DNA from: Omphiscola glabra
Taxonomy: Eukaryota > Mollusca > Gastropoda > Lymnaeidae
Direction of reading: 5' to 3'
DNA: 64,000 nt
Assembly (NCBI GenBank): GCA_964017045.1
Contig: OZ024795.1
Location: forward strand, 52,615,350-52,679,349
Below are positions 30,701 through 44,900 of the stretch, piece by piece; positions within the stretch are counted from its first letter, which is position 1; every line of letters starts with the position of its first letter. The position numbers were made by a program, and so were the translations under genes. The notes under the pieces were generated by a model. It was not told the origin of the DNA and did no database searches. It saw nothing but the letters and a program-made list of their open reading frames with translations.

Positions 30701-31450
30701 ACCTTCCAGGCTTTTAACAATAGGCCTACTTTACAGACAGTCCTACACCCTACCTTCCAGGCTTTAAACAATAGGCCTACGTACAGACAGTCCTACACCC
30801 TACCTTCCAGGCTTTTAACAATAGGCCTACTTTACAGACAGTCCTACACCCTACCTTCCAGGCTTTAAACAATAGGCCTACGTACAGACAGTCCTACACC
30901 CTACCTTCCAGGCTTTAAACAATAGGCCTACTTTACAGACAGTCCTACACCCTACCTTCCAGGCTTTAAACAATAGGCCTACGTACAGACAGTCCTACAC
31001 CCTACCTTCCAGGCTTTAAACAATAGGCCTACTTTACAGACAGTCCTACACCCTACCTTCCAGGCTTTAAACAATAGGCCTACTTTACAGACAGTCCTAC
31101 ACCCTACCTTCCAGGCTTTAAACAATAGGCCTACTTTACAGACAGTCCTACACCCTACCTTCCAGGCTTTAAACAATAGGCCTACGTACAGACAGTCCTA
31201 CACCCTACCTTCCAGGCTTTAAACAATAGGCCTACGTACAGACAGTCCTACACCCTACCTTCCAGGCTTTAAACAATAGGCCTACTTTACAGACAGTCCT
31301 ACACCCTACCTTCCAGGCTTTAAACAATAGGCCTACGTACAGACAGTCCTACACCCTACCTTCCAGGCTTTTAACAATAGGCCTACTTTACAGACAGTCC
31401 TACACCCTACCTTCCAGGCTTTAAACAATAGGCCTACTTTACAGACAGTC
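24120..31450. repeat. Satellite subdomain rich in 51-bp units (first copy)
   Basis: From about 24.1 to 26.0 kb and 28.0 to 31.4 kb the 51-bp form (ctactttacag) comes in runs of two to four, separated by 50-bp units. The stretch between, about 26.0-28.0 kb, is mainly the 50-bp form. Because 51 is a multiple of three, one minus-strand frame stays open through such runs and reads a 17-residue repeat containing FKAWKVGCRTVCKVGLL. The open stretches end wherever a 50-bp unit shifts the frame. I treat this as a by-product of unit length, not coding. Confidence 0.8.
28600..31200. repeat. Satellite block copied to 43,413-46,013 (offset 14,813 bp)
   Basis: The aaacact variant at 29753 recurs at 44566, and the stretches open on the minus strand at 29108, 29361, 30119, 30322 and 30979 each recur 14,813 bp later. 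This segment is the right-hand continuation of the 14,855-bp duplication after a small net loss. Copy one has private changes near 27.9-28.6 kb that copy two lacks: ctaccttacag, a one-base loss in aataggctactt, ggccttttaa, and a 13-base loss in acagaccctacc. Confidence 0.85.
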
Positions 31451-34400
31451 CTACACCCTACCTTCCAGGCTTTAAACAATAGGCCTACGTACAGACAGTC
31501 CTACACCCTACCTTCCAGGCTTTAAACAATAGGCCTACGTACAGACAGTCCTACACCCTACCTTCCAGACTTTAAACAATAGGCCTACGTACAGACAGTC
31601 CTACACCCTACCTTCCAGGCTTTAAACAATAGGCCTACGTACAGACAGTCCTACACCCTACCTTCCAGGCTTTAAACAATAGGCCTACTTTACAGACAGT
31701 CCTACACCCTACCTTCCAGGCTTTAAACAATAGGCCTACTTTACAGACAGTCCTACACCCTACCTTCCAGGCTTTAAACAATAGGCCTACGTACAGACAG
31801 TCCTACACCCTACCTTCCAGGCTTTAAACAATAGGCCTACGTACAGACAGTCCTACACCCTACCTTCCAGGCTTTAAACAATAGGCCTACGTACAGACAG
31901 TCCTACACCCTACCTTCCAGGCTTTAAACAATAGGCCTACGTACAGACAGTCCTACACCCTACCTTCCAGGCATTAAACAATAGGCCTACGTACAGACAG
32001 TCCTACACCCTACCTTCCAGGCTTTAAACAATAGGCCTACGTACAGACAGTCCTACACCCTACCTTCCAGGCTTTAAACAATAGGTCTACGTACAGACAG
32101 TCCTACACCCTACCTTCCAGGCTTTAAACAATAGGCCTACGTACAGACAGTCCTACACCCTACCTTCCAGGCATTAAACAATAGGCCTACGTACAGACAG
32201 CCCTACACCCTACCTTCCGGGCTTTAAACAATAGGCCTACTTTACAGACAGTCCTACACCCTACCTTCCAGGCTTTAAACAATAGGCCTACTTTACAGAC
32301 AGTCCTACACCCTACCTTCCAGGCTTTAAACAATAGGCCTACGTACAGTCCTACACCCTACCTTCCAGGCTTTAAACAATAGGCCTACGTACAGTCCTAC
32401 ACCCTACCTTCCAGGCTTTAAACAATAGGCCTACGTACAGTCCTACACCCTACCTTCCAGGCTTTAAACAATAGGCCTACGTACAGACAGTCCTACATCC
32501 TACCTTCCAGGCTTTAAACAATAGGCCTACTTTACAGACAGTCCTACACCCTACCTTCCAGGCTTTAAACAATAGGCCTACTTTACAGACAGTCCTACAC
32601 CCTACCTTCCAGGCTTTAAACAATAGGCCTACGTACAGACAGTCCTACACCCTACCTTCCAGGCTTTAAACAATAGGCCTACGTACAGACAGTCCTACAC
32701 CCTACCTTCCAGGCTTTAAACAATAGGCCTACGTACAGACAGTCCTACACCCTACTTTCCAGGCATTAAACAATAGGCCTACGTACAGACAGTCCTACAC
32801 CCTACCTTCCAGGCATTAAACAATAGGACTACGTACAGACAGTCCTACACCCTACCTTCCAGGCTTTAAACAATAGGCCTACGTACAGACAGTCCTACAC
32901 CCTACCTTCCAGGCTTTAAACAATAGGCCTACGTACAGACAGTCCTACACCCTACCTTCCAGGCATTAAACAATAGGCCTACGTACAGACAGTCCTACAC
33001 CCTACCTTCCAGGCTTTTAACAATAGGCCTACTTTACAGACAGTCCTACACCCTACCTTCCAGGCTTTAAACAATAGGCCTACGTACAGTCCTACACCCT
33101 ACCTTCCAGGCTTTAAACAATAGGCCTACGTACAGACAGTCCTACACCCTACCTTCCCGGCTTTAAACAATAGGCCTACGTACAGACAGTCCTACACCCT
33201 ACCTTCCAGGCTTTAAACAATAGGCCTACGTACAGACAGTCCTACACCCTACCTTCCAGGCTTTAAACAATAGGCCTACGTACAGACAGTCCTACACCCT
33301 ACCTTCCAGGCTTTAAACAATAGGCCTACGTACAGACAGTCCTACACCCTACCTTCCAGGCTTTAAACAATAGGCCTACTTTACAGACAGTCCTACACCC
33401 TACCTTCCAGGCTTTAAACAATAGGCCTACTTTACAGACAGTCCTACACCCTACCTTCCAGGCTTTAAACAATAGGCCTACGTACAGACAGTCCTACACC
33501 CTACCTTCCAGGCTTTAAACAATAGGCCTACGTACAGACAGTCCTACACCCTAACTTCCAGGCTTTAAACAATAGGCCTACGTACAGACAGTCCTACACC
33601 CTACCTTCCAGGCATTAAACAATAGGCCTAGACAGTCCTACACCCTACCTTCCAGGCATTAAACAATAGGCCTTCGTACAGACAGTGCTACACCCTACCT
33701 TCCAGGCTTTAAACAATAGGCCTACGTACAGACAGTCCTACACACTACCTTCCAGGCTTTAAACAATAGGCCTACGTACAGACAGTCCTACACCCTACCT
33801 TCCAGGCATTAAACAATAGGCCTACGTACAGACAGTCCTACACCCTACCTTCCAGGCATTAAACAATAGGCCTACGTACATACAGTCCTACACCCTACCT
33901 TCCAGGCTTTAAACAATAGGCCTACTTTACAGACAGTCCTACACCCTACCTTCCAGGCTTTAAACAATAGGCCTACTTTACAGACAGTCCTACACCCTAC
34001 CTTCCAGGCTTTAAACAATAGGCCTACGTACAGACAGTCCTACACCCTACCTTCCAGGCTTTAAACAATAGGCCTACGTACAGACAGTCCTACACCCTAC
34101 CTTCCAGACTTTAAACAATAGGCCTACGTACAGACAGTCCTACACCCTACCTTCCAGGCTTTAAACAATAGGCCTACGTACAGACAGTCCTACACCCTAC
34201 CTTCCAGGCTTTAAACAATAGGCCTACTTTACAGACAGTCCTACACCCTACCTTCCAGGCTTTAAACAATAGGCCTACTTTACAGACAGTCCTACACCCT
34301 ACCTTCCAGGCTTTAAACAATAGGCCTACGTACAGACAGTCCTACACCCTACCTTCCAGGCTTTAAACAATAGGCCTACGTACAGACAGTCCTACACCCT

Positions 34401-37400
34401 ACCTTCCAGGCTTTAAACAATAGGCCTACGTACAGACAGTCCTACACCCTACCTTCCAGGCTTTAAACAATAGGCCTACGTACAGACAGTCCTACACCCT
34501 ACCTTCCAGGCATTAAACAATAGGCCTACGTACAGACAGTCCTACACCCTACCTTCCAGGCTTTAAACAATAGGCCTACGTACAGACAGTCCTACACCCT
34601 ACCTTCCAGGCTTTAAACAATAGGTCTACATACAGACAGTCCTACACCCTACCTTCCAGGCTTTAAACAATAGGCCTACGTACAGACAGTCCTACACCCT
34701 ACCTTCCAGGCATTAAACAATAGGCCTACGTACAGACAGTCCTACACCCTACCTTCCAGCCTTTAAACAATAGGCCTACGTACAGACAGTCCTACACCCT
34801 ACCTTCCAGGCTTTAAACAATAGGCCTACGTACAGACAGTCCTACACCCTACCTTCCAGGCTTTAAACAATAGGCCTACGTACAGACAGTCCTACACCCT
34901 ACCTTCCAGGCTTTAAACAATAGGCCTACGTACAGACAGTCCTACACCCTACCTTCCAGGCTTTAAACAATAGGCCTACGTACAGACAGTCCTACACCCT
35001 ACCTTCCAGGCTTTAAACAATAGGCCTACGTACAGACAGTCCTACACCCTACCTTCCAGGCTTTAAACAATAGGCCTACTTTACAGACAGTCCTACACCC
35101 TACCTTCCAGGCTTTAAACAATAGGCCTACTTTACAGACAGTCCTACACCCTACCTTCCAGGCTTTAAACAATAGGCCTACGTACAGACAGTCCTACACC
35201 CTACCTTCCAGGCTTTAAACAATAGGCCTACGTACAGACAGTCCTACACCCTACCTTCCAGGCTTTAAACAATAGGCCTACGTACAGACAGTCCTACACC
35301 CTACCTTCCAGGCATTAAACAATAGGCCTACGTACAGACAGTCCTACACCCTACCTTCCAGGCATTAAACAATAGGACTACGTACAGACAGTCCTACACC
35401 CTACCTTCCAGGCTTTAAACAATAGGCCTACGTACAGACAGTCCTACACCCTACCTTCCAGGCTTTAAACAATAGGCCTACGTACAGACAGTCCTACACC
35501 CTACCTTCCAGGCATTAAACAATAGGCCTACGTACAGACAGTCCTACACCCTACCTTCCAGGCATTTAACAATAGGCCTACGTACAGACAGTCCTACACC
35601 CTACCTTCCAGGCTTTAAACAATAGGCCTACGTACAGACAGTCCTACACCCTACCTTCCAGGCTTTAAACAATAGGCCTACGTACAGACAGTCCTACACC
35701 CTACCTTCCAGGCTTTAAACAATAGGCCTACGTACAGACAGTCCTACACCCTACCTTCCAGGCTTTAAACAATAGGCCTACTTTACAGACAGTCCTACAC
35801 CCTACCTTCCAGGCTTTAAACAATAGGCCTACTTTACAGACAGTCCTACACCCTACCTTCCAGGCTTTAAACAATAGGCCTACGTACAGACAGTCCTACA
35901 CCCTACCTTCCAGGCTTTAAACAATAGGCCTACGTACAGTCCTACACCCTACCTTCCAGGCTTTAAACAATAGGCCTACGTACAGACAGTCCTACACCCT
36001 ACCTTCCCGGCTTTAAACAATAGGCCTACGTACAGACAGTCCTACACCCTACCTTCCAGGCTTTAAACAATAGGCCTACGTACAGACAGTCCTACACCCT
36101 ACCTTCCAGGCTTTAAACAATAGGCCTACGTACAGACAGTCCTACACCCTACCTTCCAGGCTTTAAACAATAGGCCTACGTACAGACAGTCCTACACCCT
36201 ACCTTCCAGGCTTTAAACAATAGGCCTACTTTACAGACAGTCCTACACCCTACCTTCCAGGCTTTAAACAATAGGCCTACTTTACAGACAGTCCTACACC
36301 CTACCTTCCAGGCTTTAAACAATAGGCCTACGTACAGACAGTCCTACACCCTACCTTCCAGGCTTTAAACAATAGGCCTACGTACAGACAGTCCTACACC
36401 CTAACTTCCAGGCTTTAAACAATAGGCCTACGTACAGACAGTCCTACACCCTACCTTCCAGGCATTAAACAATAGGCCTAGACAGTCCTACACCCTACCT
36501 TCCAGGCATTAAACAATAGGCCTTCGTACAGACAGTGCTACACCCTACCTTCCAGGCTTTAAACAATAGGCCTACGTACAGACAGTCCTACACCCTACCT
36601 TCCAGGCTTTAAACAATAGGCCTACGTACAGACAGTCCTACACCCTACCTTCCAGGCATTAAACAATAGGCCTACGTACAGACAGTCCTACACCCTACCT
36701 TCCAGGCATTAAACAATAGGCCTACGTACATACAGTCCTACACCCTACCTTCCAGGCTTTAAACAATAGGCCTACTTTACAGACAGTCCTACACCCTACC
36801 TTCCAGGCTTTAAACAATAGGCCTACTTTACAGACAGTCCTACACCCTACCTTCCAGGCTTTAAACAATAGGCCTACGTACAGACAGTCCTACACCCTAC
36901 CTTCCAGGCTTTAAACAATAGGCCTACGTACAGACAGTCCTACACCCTACCTTCCAGACTTTAAACAATAGGCCTACGTACAGACAGTCCTACACCCTAC
37001 CTTCCAGGCTTTAAACAATAGGCCTACGTACAGACAGTCCTACACCCTACCTTCCAGGCTTTAAACAATAGGCCTACTTTACAGACAGTCCTACACCCTA
37101 CCTTCCAGGCTTTAAACAATAGGCCTACTTTACAGACAGTCCTACACCCTACCTTCCAGGCTTTAAACAATAGGCCTACGTACAGACAGTCCTACACCCT
37201 ACCTTCCAGGCTTTAAACAATAGGCCTACGTACAGACAGTCCTACACCCTACCTTCCAGGCTTTAAACAATAGGCCTACGTACAGACAGTCCTACACCCT
37301 ACCTTCCAGGCTTTAAACAATAGGCCTACGTACAGACAGTCCTACACCCTACCTTCCAGGCATTAAACAATAGGCCTACGTACAGACAGTCCTACACCCT

Positions 37401-38969
37401 ACCTTCCAGGCTTTAAACAATAGGCCTACGTACAGACAGTCCTACACCCTACCTTCCAGGCTTTAAACAATAGGTCTACATACAGACAGTCCTACACCCT
37501 ACCTTCCAGGCTTTAAACAATAGGCCTACGTACAGACAGTCCTACACCCTACCTTCCAGGCATTAAACAATAGGCCTACGTACAGACAGTCCTACACCCT
37601 ACCTTCCAGCCTTTAAACAATAGGCCTACGTACAGACAGTCCTACACCCTACCTTCCAGGCTTTAAACAATAGGCCTACGTACAGACAGTCCTACACCCT
37701 ACCTTCCAGGCTTTAAACAATAGGCCTACGTACAGACAGTCCTACACCCTACCTTCCAGGCTTTAAACAATAGGCCTACGTACAGACAGTCCTACACCCT
37801 ACCTTCCAGGCTTTAAACAATAGGCCTACGTACAGACAGTCCTACACCCTACCTTCCAGGCTTTAAACAATAGGCCTACGTACAGACAGTCCTACACCCT
37901 ACCTTCCAGGCTTTAAACAATAGGCCTACTTTACAGACAGTCCTACACCCTACCTTCCAGGCTTTAAACAATAGGCCTACTTTACAGACAGTCCTACACC
38001 CTACCTTCCAGGCTTTAAACAATAGGCCTACGTACAGACAGTCCTACACCCTACCTTCCAGGCTTTAAACAATAGGCCTACGTACAGACAGTCCTACACC
38101 CTACCTTCCAGGCTTTAAACAATAGGCCTACGTACAGACAGTCCTACACCCTACCTTCCAGGCATTAAACAATAGGCCTACGTACAGACAGTCCTACACC
38201 CTACCTTCCAGGCATTAAACAATAGGACTACGTACAGACAGTCCTACACCCTACCTTCCAGGCTTTAAACAATAGGCCTACGTACAGACAGTCCTACACC
38301 CTACCTTCCAGGCTTTAAACAATAGGCCTACGTACAGACAGTCCTACACCCTACCTTCCAGGCATTAAACAATAGGCCTACGTACAGACAGTCCTACACC
38401 CTACCTTCCAGGCATTTAACAATAGGCCTACGTACAGACAGTCCTACACCCTACCTTCCAGGCTTTAAACAATAGGCCTACGTACAGACAGTCCTACACC
38501 CTACCTTCCAGGCTTTAAACAATAGGCCTACGTACAGACAGTCCTACACCCTACCTTCCAGGCTTTAAACAATAGGCCTACGTACAGACAGTCCTACACC
38601 CTACCTTCCAGGCTTTAAACAATAGGCCTACTTTACAGACAGTCCTACACCCTACCTTCCAGGCTTTAAACAATAGGCCTACTTTACAGACAGTCCTACA
38701 CCCTACCTTCCAGGCTTTAAACAATAGGCCTACGTACAGACAGTCCTACACCCTACCTTCCAGGCTTTAAACAATAGGCCTACGTACAGACAGTCCTACA
38801 TCCTACCTTCCAGGCTTTAAACACTAGGCCTACCTACAGACAGTCCTACACCCTACCTTCCAGGCTTTAAACAATAGGCCTACGTACAGACAGTCCTACA
38901 CCCTACCTTCCAGGCATTAAACAATAGGCCTACGTACAGACAGTCCTACACCCTACCTTCCAGGCTTTT

Positions 38970-41900
38970 AACAATAGGCCTACTTTACAGACAGTCCTAC
39001 ACCCTACCTTCCAGGCTTTAAACAATAGGCCTACTTTACAGACAGTCCTACACCCTACCTTCCAGGCTTTAAACAATAGGCCTACGTACAGACAGTTCTA
39101 CACCCTACCTTCCAGGCTTTTAACAATAGGCCTACGTACAGACAGTCCTACACCCTACCTTCCAGGCTTTAAACAATAGGCCTACGTACAGACAGTCCTA
39201 CACCCTACCTTCCAGGCTTTTAACAATAGGCCTACTTTACAGACAGTCCTACACCCTACATTCCAGGCTTTAAACAATAGGCCTACTTTACAGACAGTCC
39301 TACACCCTACCTTCCAGGCTTTAAACAATAGGCCTACTTTACAGACAGTCCTACACCCTACCTTCCAGGCTTTAAACAATAGGCCTACGTACAGACAGTC
39401 CTACACCCTACCTTCCAGGCTTTAAACAATAGGCCTACTTTACAGACAGTCCTACACCCTACCTTCCAGGCTTTAAACAATAGGCCTACTTTACAGACAG
39501 TCCTACACCCTACCTTCCAGGCTTTAAACAATAGGCCTACTTTACAGACAGTCCTACACCCTACCTTCCAGGCTTTAAACAATAGGCCTACGTACAGACA
39601 GTCCTACACCCTACCTTCCAGGCTTTAAACAATAGGCCTACGTACAGACAGTCCTACACCCTACCTTCCAGGCTTTAAACAATAGGCCTACTTTACAGAC
39701 AGTCCTACACCCTACCTTCCAGGCTTTAAACAATAGGCCTACGTACAGACAGTCCTACACCCTACCTTCCAGGCTTTTAACAATAGGCCTACTTTACAGA
39801 CAGTCCTACACCCTACCTTCCAGGCTTTAAACAATAGGCCTACGTACAGACAGTCCTACACCCTACCTTCCAGGCTTTTAACAATAGGCCTACTTTACAG
39901 ACAGTCCTACACCCTACCTTCCAGGCTTTAAACAATAGGCCTACGTACAGACAGTCCTACACCCTACCTTCCAGGCTTTAAACAATAGGCCTACTTTACA
40001 GACAGTCCTACACCCTACCTTCCAGGCTTTAAACAATAGGCCTACGCACAGACTGTCCTACACCCTACCTTCCAGGCTTTAAACAATAGGCCTACTTTAC
40101 AGACAGTCCTACACCCTACCTTCCAGGCTTTAAACAATAGGCCTACTTTACAGACAGTCCTACACCCTACCTTCCAGGCTGTAAACAATAGGCCTACTTT
40201 ACAGACAGTCCTACACCCTACCTTCCAGGCTTTAAACAATAGGCCTACGTACAGACAGTCCTACACCCTACCTTCCAGGCTTTAAACAATAGGCCTACGT
40301 ACAGACAGTCCTACACCCTACCTTCCAGGCTTTAAACAATAGGCCTACTTTACAGACAGTCCTACACCCTACCTTCCAGGCTTTAAACAATAGGCCTACT
40401 TTACAGACAGTCCTACACCCTACCTTCCAGGCTTTAAACAATAGGCCTACTTTACAGACAGTCCTACACACTACCTTCCAGCCTTTAAACAATAGGCTTA
40501 CTTTACAGACAGTCCTACACCCTACCTTCCAGGCTTTAAACAATAGGCCTACGTACAGACAGTCCTACACCCTACCTTCCAGGCTTTAAACAATAGGCCT
40601 ACTTTACAGACAGTCCTACACCCTACCTTCCAGGCTTTAAACAATAGGCCTACTTTACAGACAGTCCTACACCCTACCTTCCAGGCTTTAAACACTAGGC
40701 CTACCTACAGACAGTCCTACACCCTACCTTCCAGGCTTTAAACAATAGGCCTACGTACAGACAGTCCTACACCCTACCTTCCAGGCATTAAACAATAGGC
40801 CTACGTACAGACAGTCCTACACCCTACCTTCCAGGCTTTTAACAATAGGCCTACTTTACAGACAGTCCTACACCCTACCTTCCAGGCTTTAAACAATAGG
40901 CCTACGTACAGACAGTCCTACACCCTACCTTCCAGACTTTAAACAATAGGCCTACGTACAGACAGTCCTACACCCTACCTTCCAGGCTTTAAACAATAGG
41001 CCTACGTACAGACAGTCCTACACCCTACCTTCCAGGCTTTAAACAATAGGCCTACTTTACAGACAGTCCTACACCCTACCTTCCAGGCTTTAAACAATAG
41101 GCCTACTTTACAGACAGTCCTACACCCTACCTTCCAGGCTTTAAACAATAGGCCTACGTACAGACAGTCCTACACCCTACCTTCCAGGCTTTAAACAATA
41201 GGCCTACGTACAGACAGTCCTACACCCTACCTTCCAGGCTTTAAACAATAGGCCTACGTACAGACAGTCCTACACCCTACCTTCCAGGCTTTAAACAATA
41301 GGCCTACGTACAGACAGTCCTACACCCTACCTTCCAGGCATTAAACAATAGGCCTACGTACAGACAGTCCTACACCCTACCTTCCAGGCTTTAAACAATA
41401 GGCCTACGTACAGACAGTCCTACACCCTACCTTCCAGGCTTTAAACAATAGGTCTACGTACAGACAGTCCTACACCCTACCTTCCAGGCTTTAAACAATA
41501 GGCCTACGTACAGACAGTCCTACACCCTACCTTCCAGGCATTAAACAATAGGCCTACGTACAGACAGTCCTACACCCTACCTTCCAGCCTTTAAACAATA
41601 GGCCTACGTACAGACAGTCCTACACCCTACCTTCCAGGCTTTAAACAATAGGCCTACGTACAGACAGTCCTACACCCTACCTTCCAGGCTTTAAACAATA
41701 GGCCTACGTACAGACAGTCCTACACCCTACCTTCCAGGCTTTAAACAATAGGCCTACGTACAGACAGTCCTACACCCTACCTTCCAGGCTTTAAACAATA
41801 GGCCTACTTTACAGACAGTCCTACACCCTACCTTCCAGGCTTTAAACAATAGGCCTACGTACAGACAGTCCTACACCCTACCTTCCAGGCTTTAAACAAT

Positions 41901-44900
41901 AGGCCTACTTTACAGACAGTCCTACACCCTACCTTCCAGGCTTTAAACAATAGGCCTACTTTACAGACAGTCCTACACCCTACCTTCCAGGCTTTAAACA
42001 ATAGGCCTACGTACAGACAGTCCTACACCCTACCTTCCAGGCTTTAAACAATAGGCCTACGTACAGACAGTCCTACACCCTACCTTCCAGGCTTTAAACA
42101 ATAGGCCTACGTACAGACAGTCCTACACCCTACCTTCCAGGCATTAAACAATAGGCCTACGTACAGACAGTCCTACACCCTACCTTCCAGGCATTAAACA
42201 ATAGGACTACGTACAGACAGTCCTACACCCTACCTTCCAGGCTTTAAACAATAGGCCTACGTACAGACAGTCCTACACCCTACCTTCCAGGCTTTAAACA
42301 ATAGGCCTACGTACAGACAGTCCTACACCCTACCTTCCAGGCATTAAACAATAGGCCTACGTACAGACAGTCCTACACCCTACCTTCCAGGCATTTAACA
42401 ATAGGCCTACGTACAGACAGTCCTACACCCTACCTTCCAGGCTTTAAACAATAGGCCTACGTACAGACAGTCCTACACCCTACCTTCCAGGCTTTAAACA
42501 ATAGGCCTACGTACAGACAGTCCTACACCCTACCTTCCAGGCTTTAAACAATAGGCCTACGTACAGACAGTCCTACACCCTACCTTCCAGGCTTTAAACA
42601 ATAGGCCTACTTTACAGACAGTCCTACACCCTACCTTCCAGGCTTTAAACAATAGGCCTACTTTACAGACAGTCCTACACCCTACCTTCCAGGCTTTAAA
42701 CACTAGGCCTACCTACAGACAGTCCTACACCCTACCTTCCAGGCTTTAAACAATAGGCCTACGTACAGACAGTCCTACACCCTACCTTCCAGGCATTAAA
42801 CAATAGGCCTACGTACAGACAGTCCTACACCCTACCTTCCAGGCTTTTAACAATAGGCCTACTTTACAGACAGTCCTACACCCTACCTTCCAGGCTTTAA
42901 ACAATAGGCCTACTTTACAGACAGTCCTACACCCTACCTTCCAGGCTTTAAACAATAGGCCTACGTACAGACAGTTCTACACCCTACCTTCCAGGCTTTT
43001 AACAATAGGCCTACGTACAGACAGTCCTACACCCTACCTTCCAGGCTTTAAACAATAGGCCTACGTACAGACAGTCCTACACCCTACCTTCCAGGCTTTT
43101 AACAATAGGCCTACTTTACAGACAGTCCTACACCCTACATTCCAGGCTTTAAACAATAGGCCTACTTTACAGACAGTCCTACACCCTACCTTCCAGGCTT
43201 TAAACAATAGGCCTACTTTACAGACAGTCCTACACCCTACCTTCCAGGCTTTAAACAATAGGCCTACGTACAGACAGTCCTACACCCTACCTTCCAGGCT
43301 TTAAACAATAGGCCTACTTTACAGACAGTCCTACACCCTACCTTCCAGGCTTTAAACAATAGGCCTACTTTACAGACAGTCCTACACCCTACCTTCCAGG
43401 CTTTAAACAATAGGCCTACTTTACAGACAGTCCTACACCCTACCTTCCAGGCTTTAAACAATAGGCCTACGTACAGACAGTCCTACACCCTACCTTCCAG
43501 GCTTTAAACAATAGGCCTACGTACAGACAGTCCTACACCCTACCTTCCAGGCTTTAAACAATAGGCCTACTTTACAGACAGTCCTACACCCTACCTTCCA
43601 GGCTTTAAACAATAGGCCTACGTACAGACAGTCCTACACCCTACCTTCCAGGCTTTTAACAATAGGCCTACTTTACAGACAGTCCTACACCCTACCTTCC
43701 AGGCTTTAAACAATAGGCCTACGTACAGACAGTCCTACACCCTACCTTCCAGGCTTTTAACAATAGGCCTACTTTACAGACAGTCCTACACCCTACCTTC
43801 CAGGCTTTAAACAATAGGCCTACGTACAGACAGTCCTACACCCTACCTTCCAGGCTTTAAACAATAGGCCTACTTTACAGACAGTCCTACACCCTACCTT
43901 CCAGGCTTTAAACAATAGGCCTACGTACAGACAGTCCTACACCCTACCTTCCAGGCTTTAAACAATAGGCCTACTTTACAGACAGTCCTACACCCTACCT
44001 TCCAGGCTTTAAACAATAGGCCTACTTTACAGACAGTCCTACACCCTACCTTCCAGGCTTTAAACAATAGGCCTACTTTACAGACAGTCCTACACCCTAC
44101 CTTCCAGGCTTTAAACAATAGGCCTACGTACAGACAGTCCTACACCCTACCTTCCAGGCTTTAAACAATAGGCCTACGTACAGACAGTCCTACACCCTAC
44201 CTTCCAGGCTTTAAACAATAGGCCTACTTTACAGACAGTCCTACACCCTACCTTCCAGGCTTTAAACAATAGGCCTACTTTACAGACAGTCCTACACCCT
44301 ACCTTCCAGGCTTTAAACAATAGGCCTACTTTACAGACAGTCCTACACACTACCTTCCAGCCTTTAAACAATAGGCTTACTTTACAGACAGTCCTACACC
44401 CTACCTTCCAGGCTTTAAACAATAGGCCTACGTACAGACAGTCCTACACCCTACCTTCCAGGCTTTAAACAATAGGCCTACTTTACAGACAGTCCTACAC
44501 CCTACCTTCCAGGCTTTAAACAATAGGCCTACTTTACAGACAGTCCTACACCCTACCTTCCAGGCTTTAAACACTAGGCCTACCTACAGACAGTCCTACA
44601 CCCTACCTTCCAGGCTTTAAACAATAGGCCTACGTACAGACAGTCCTACACCCTACCTTCCAGGCATTAAACAATAGGCCTACGTACAGACAGTCCTACA
44701 CCCTACCTTCCAGGCTTTTAACAATAGGCCTACTTTACAGACAGTCCTACACCCTACCTTCCAGGCTTTAAACAATAGGCCTACTTTACAGACAGTCCTA
44801 CACCCTACCTTCCAGGCTTTAAACAATAGGCCTACGTACAGACAGTCCTACACCCTACCTTCCAGGCTTTTAACAATAGGCCTACGTACAGACAGTCCTA

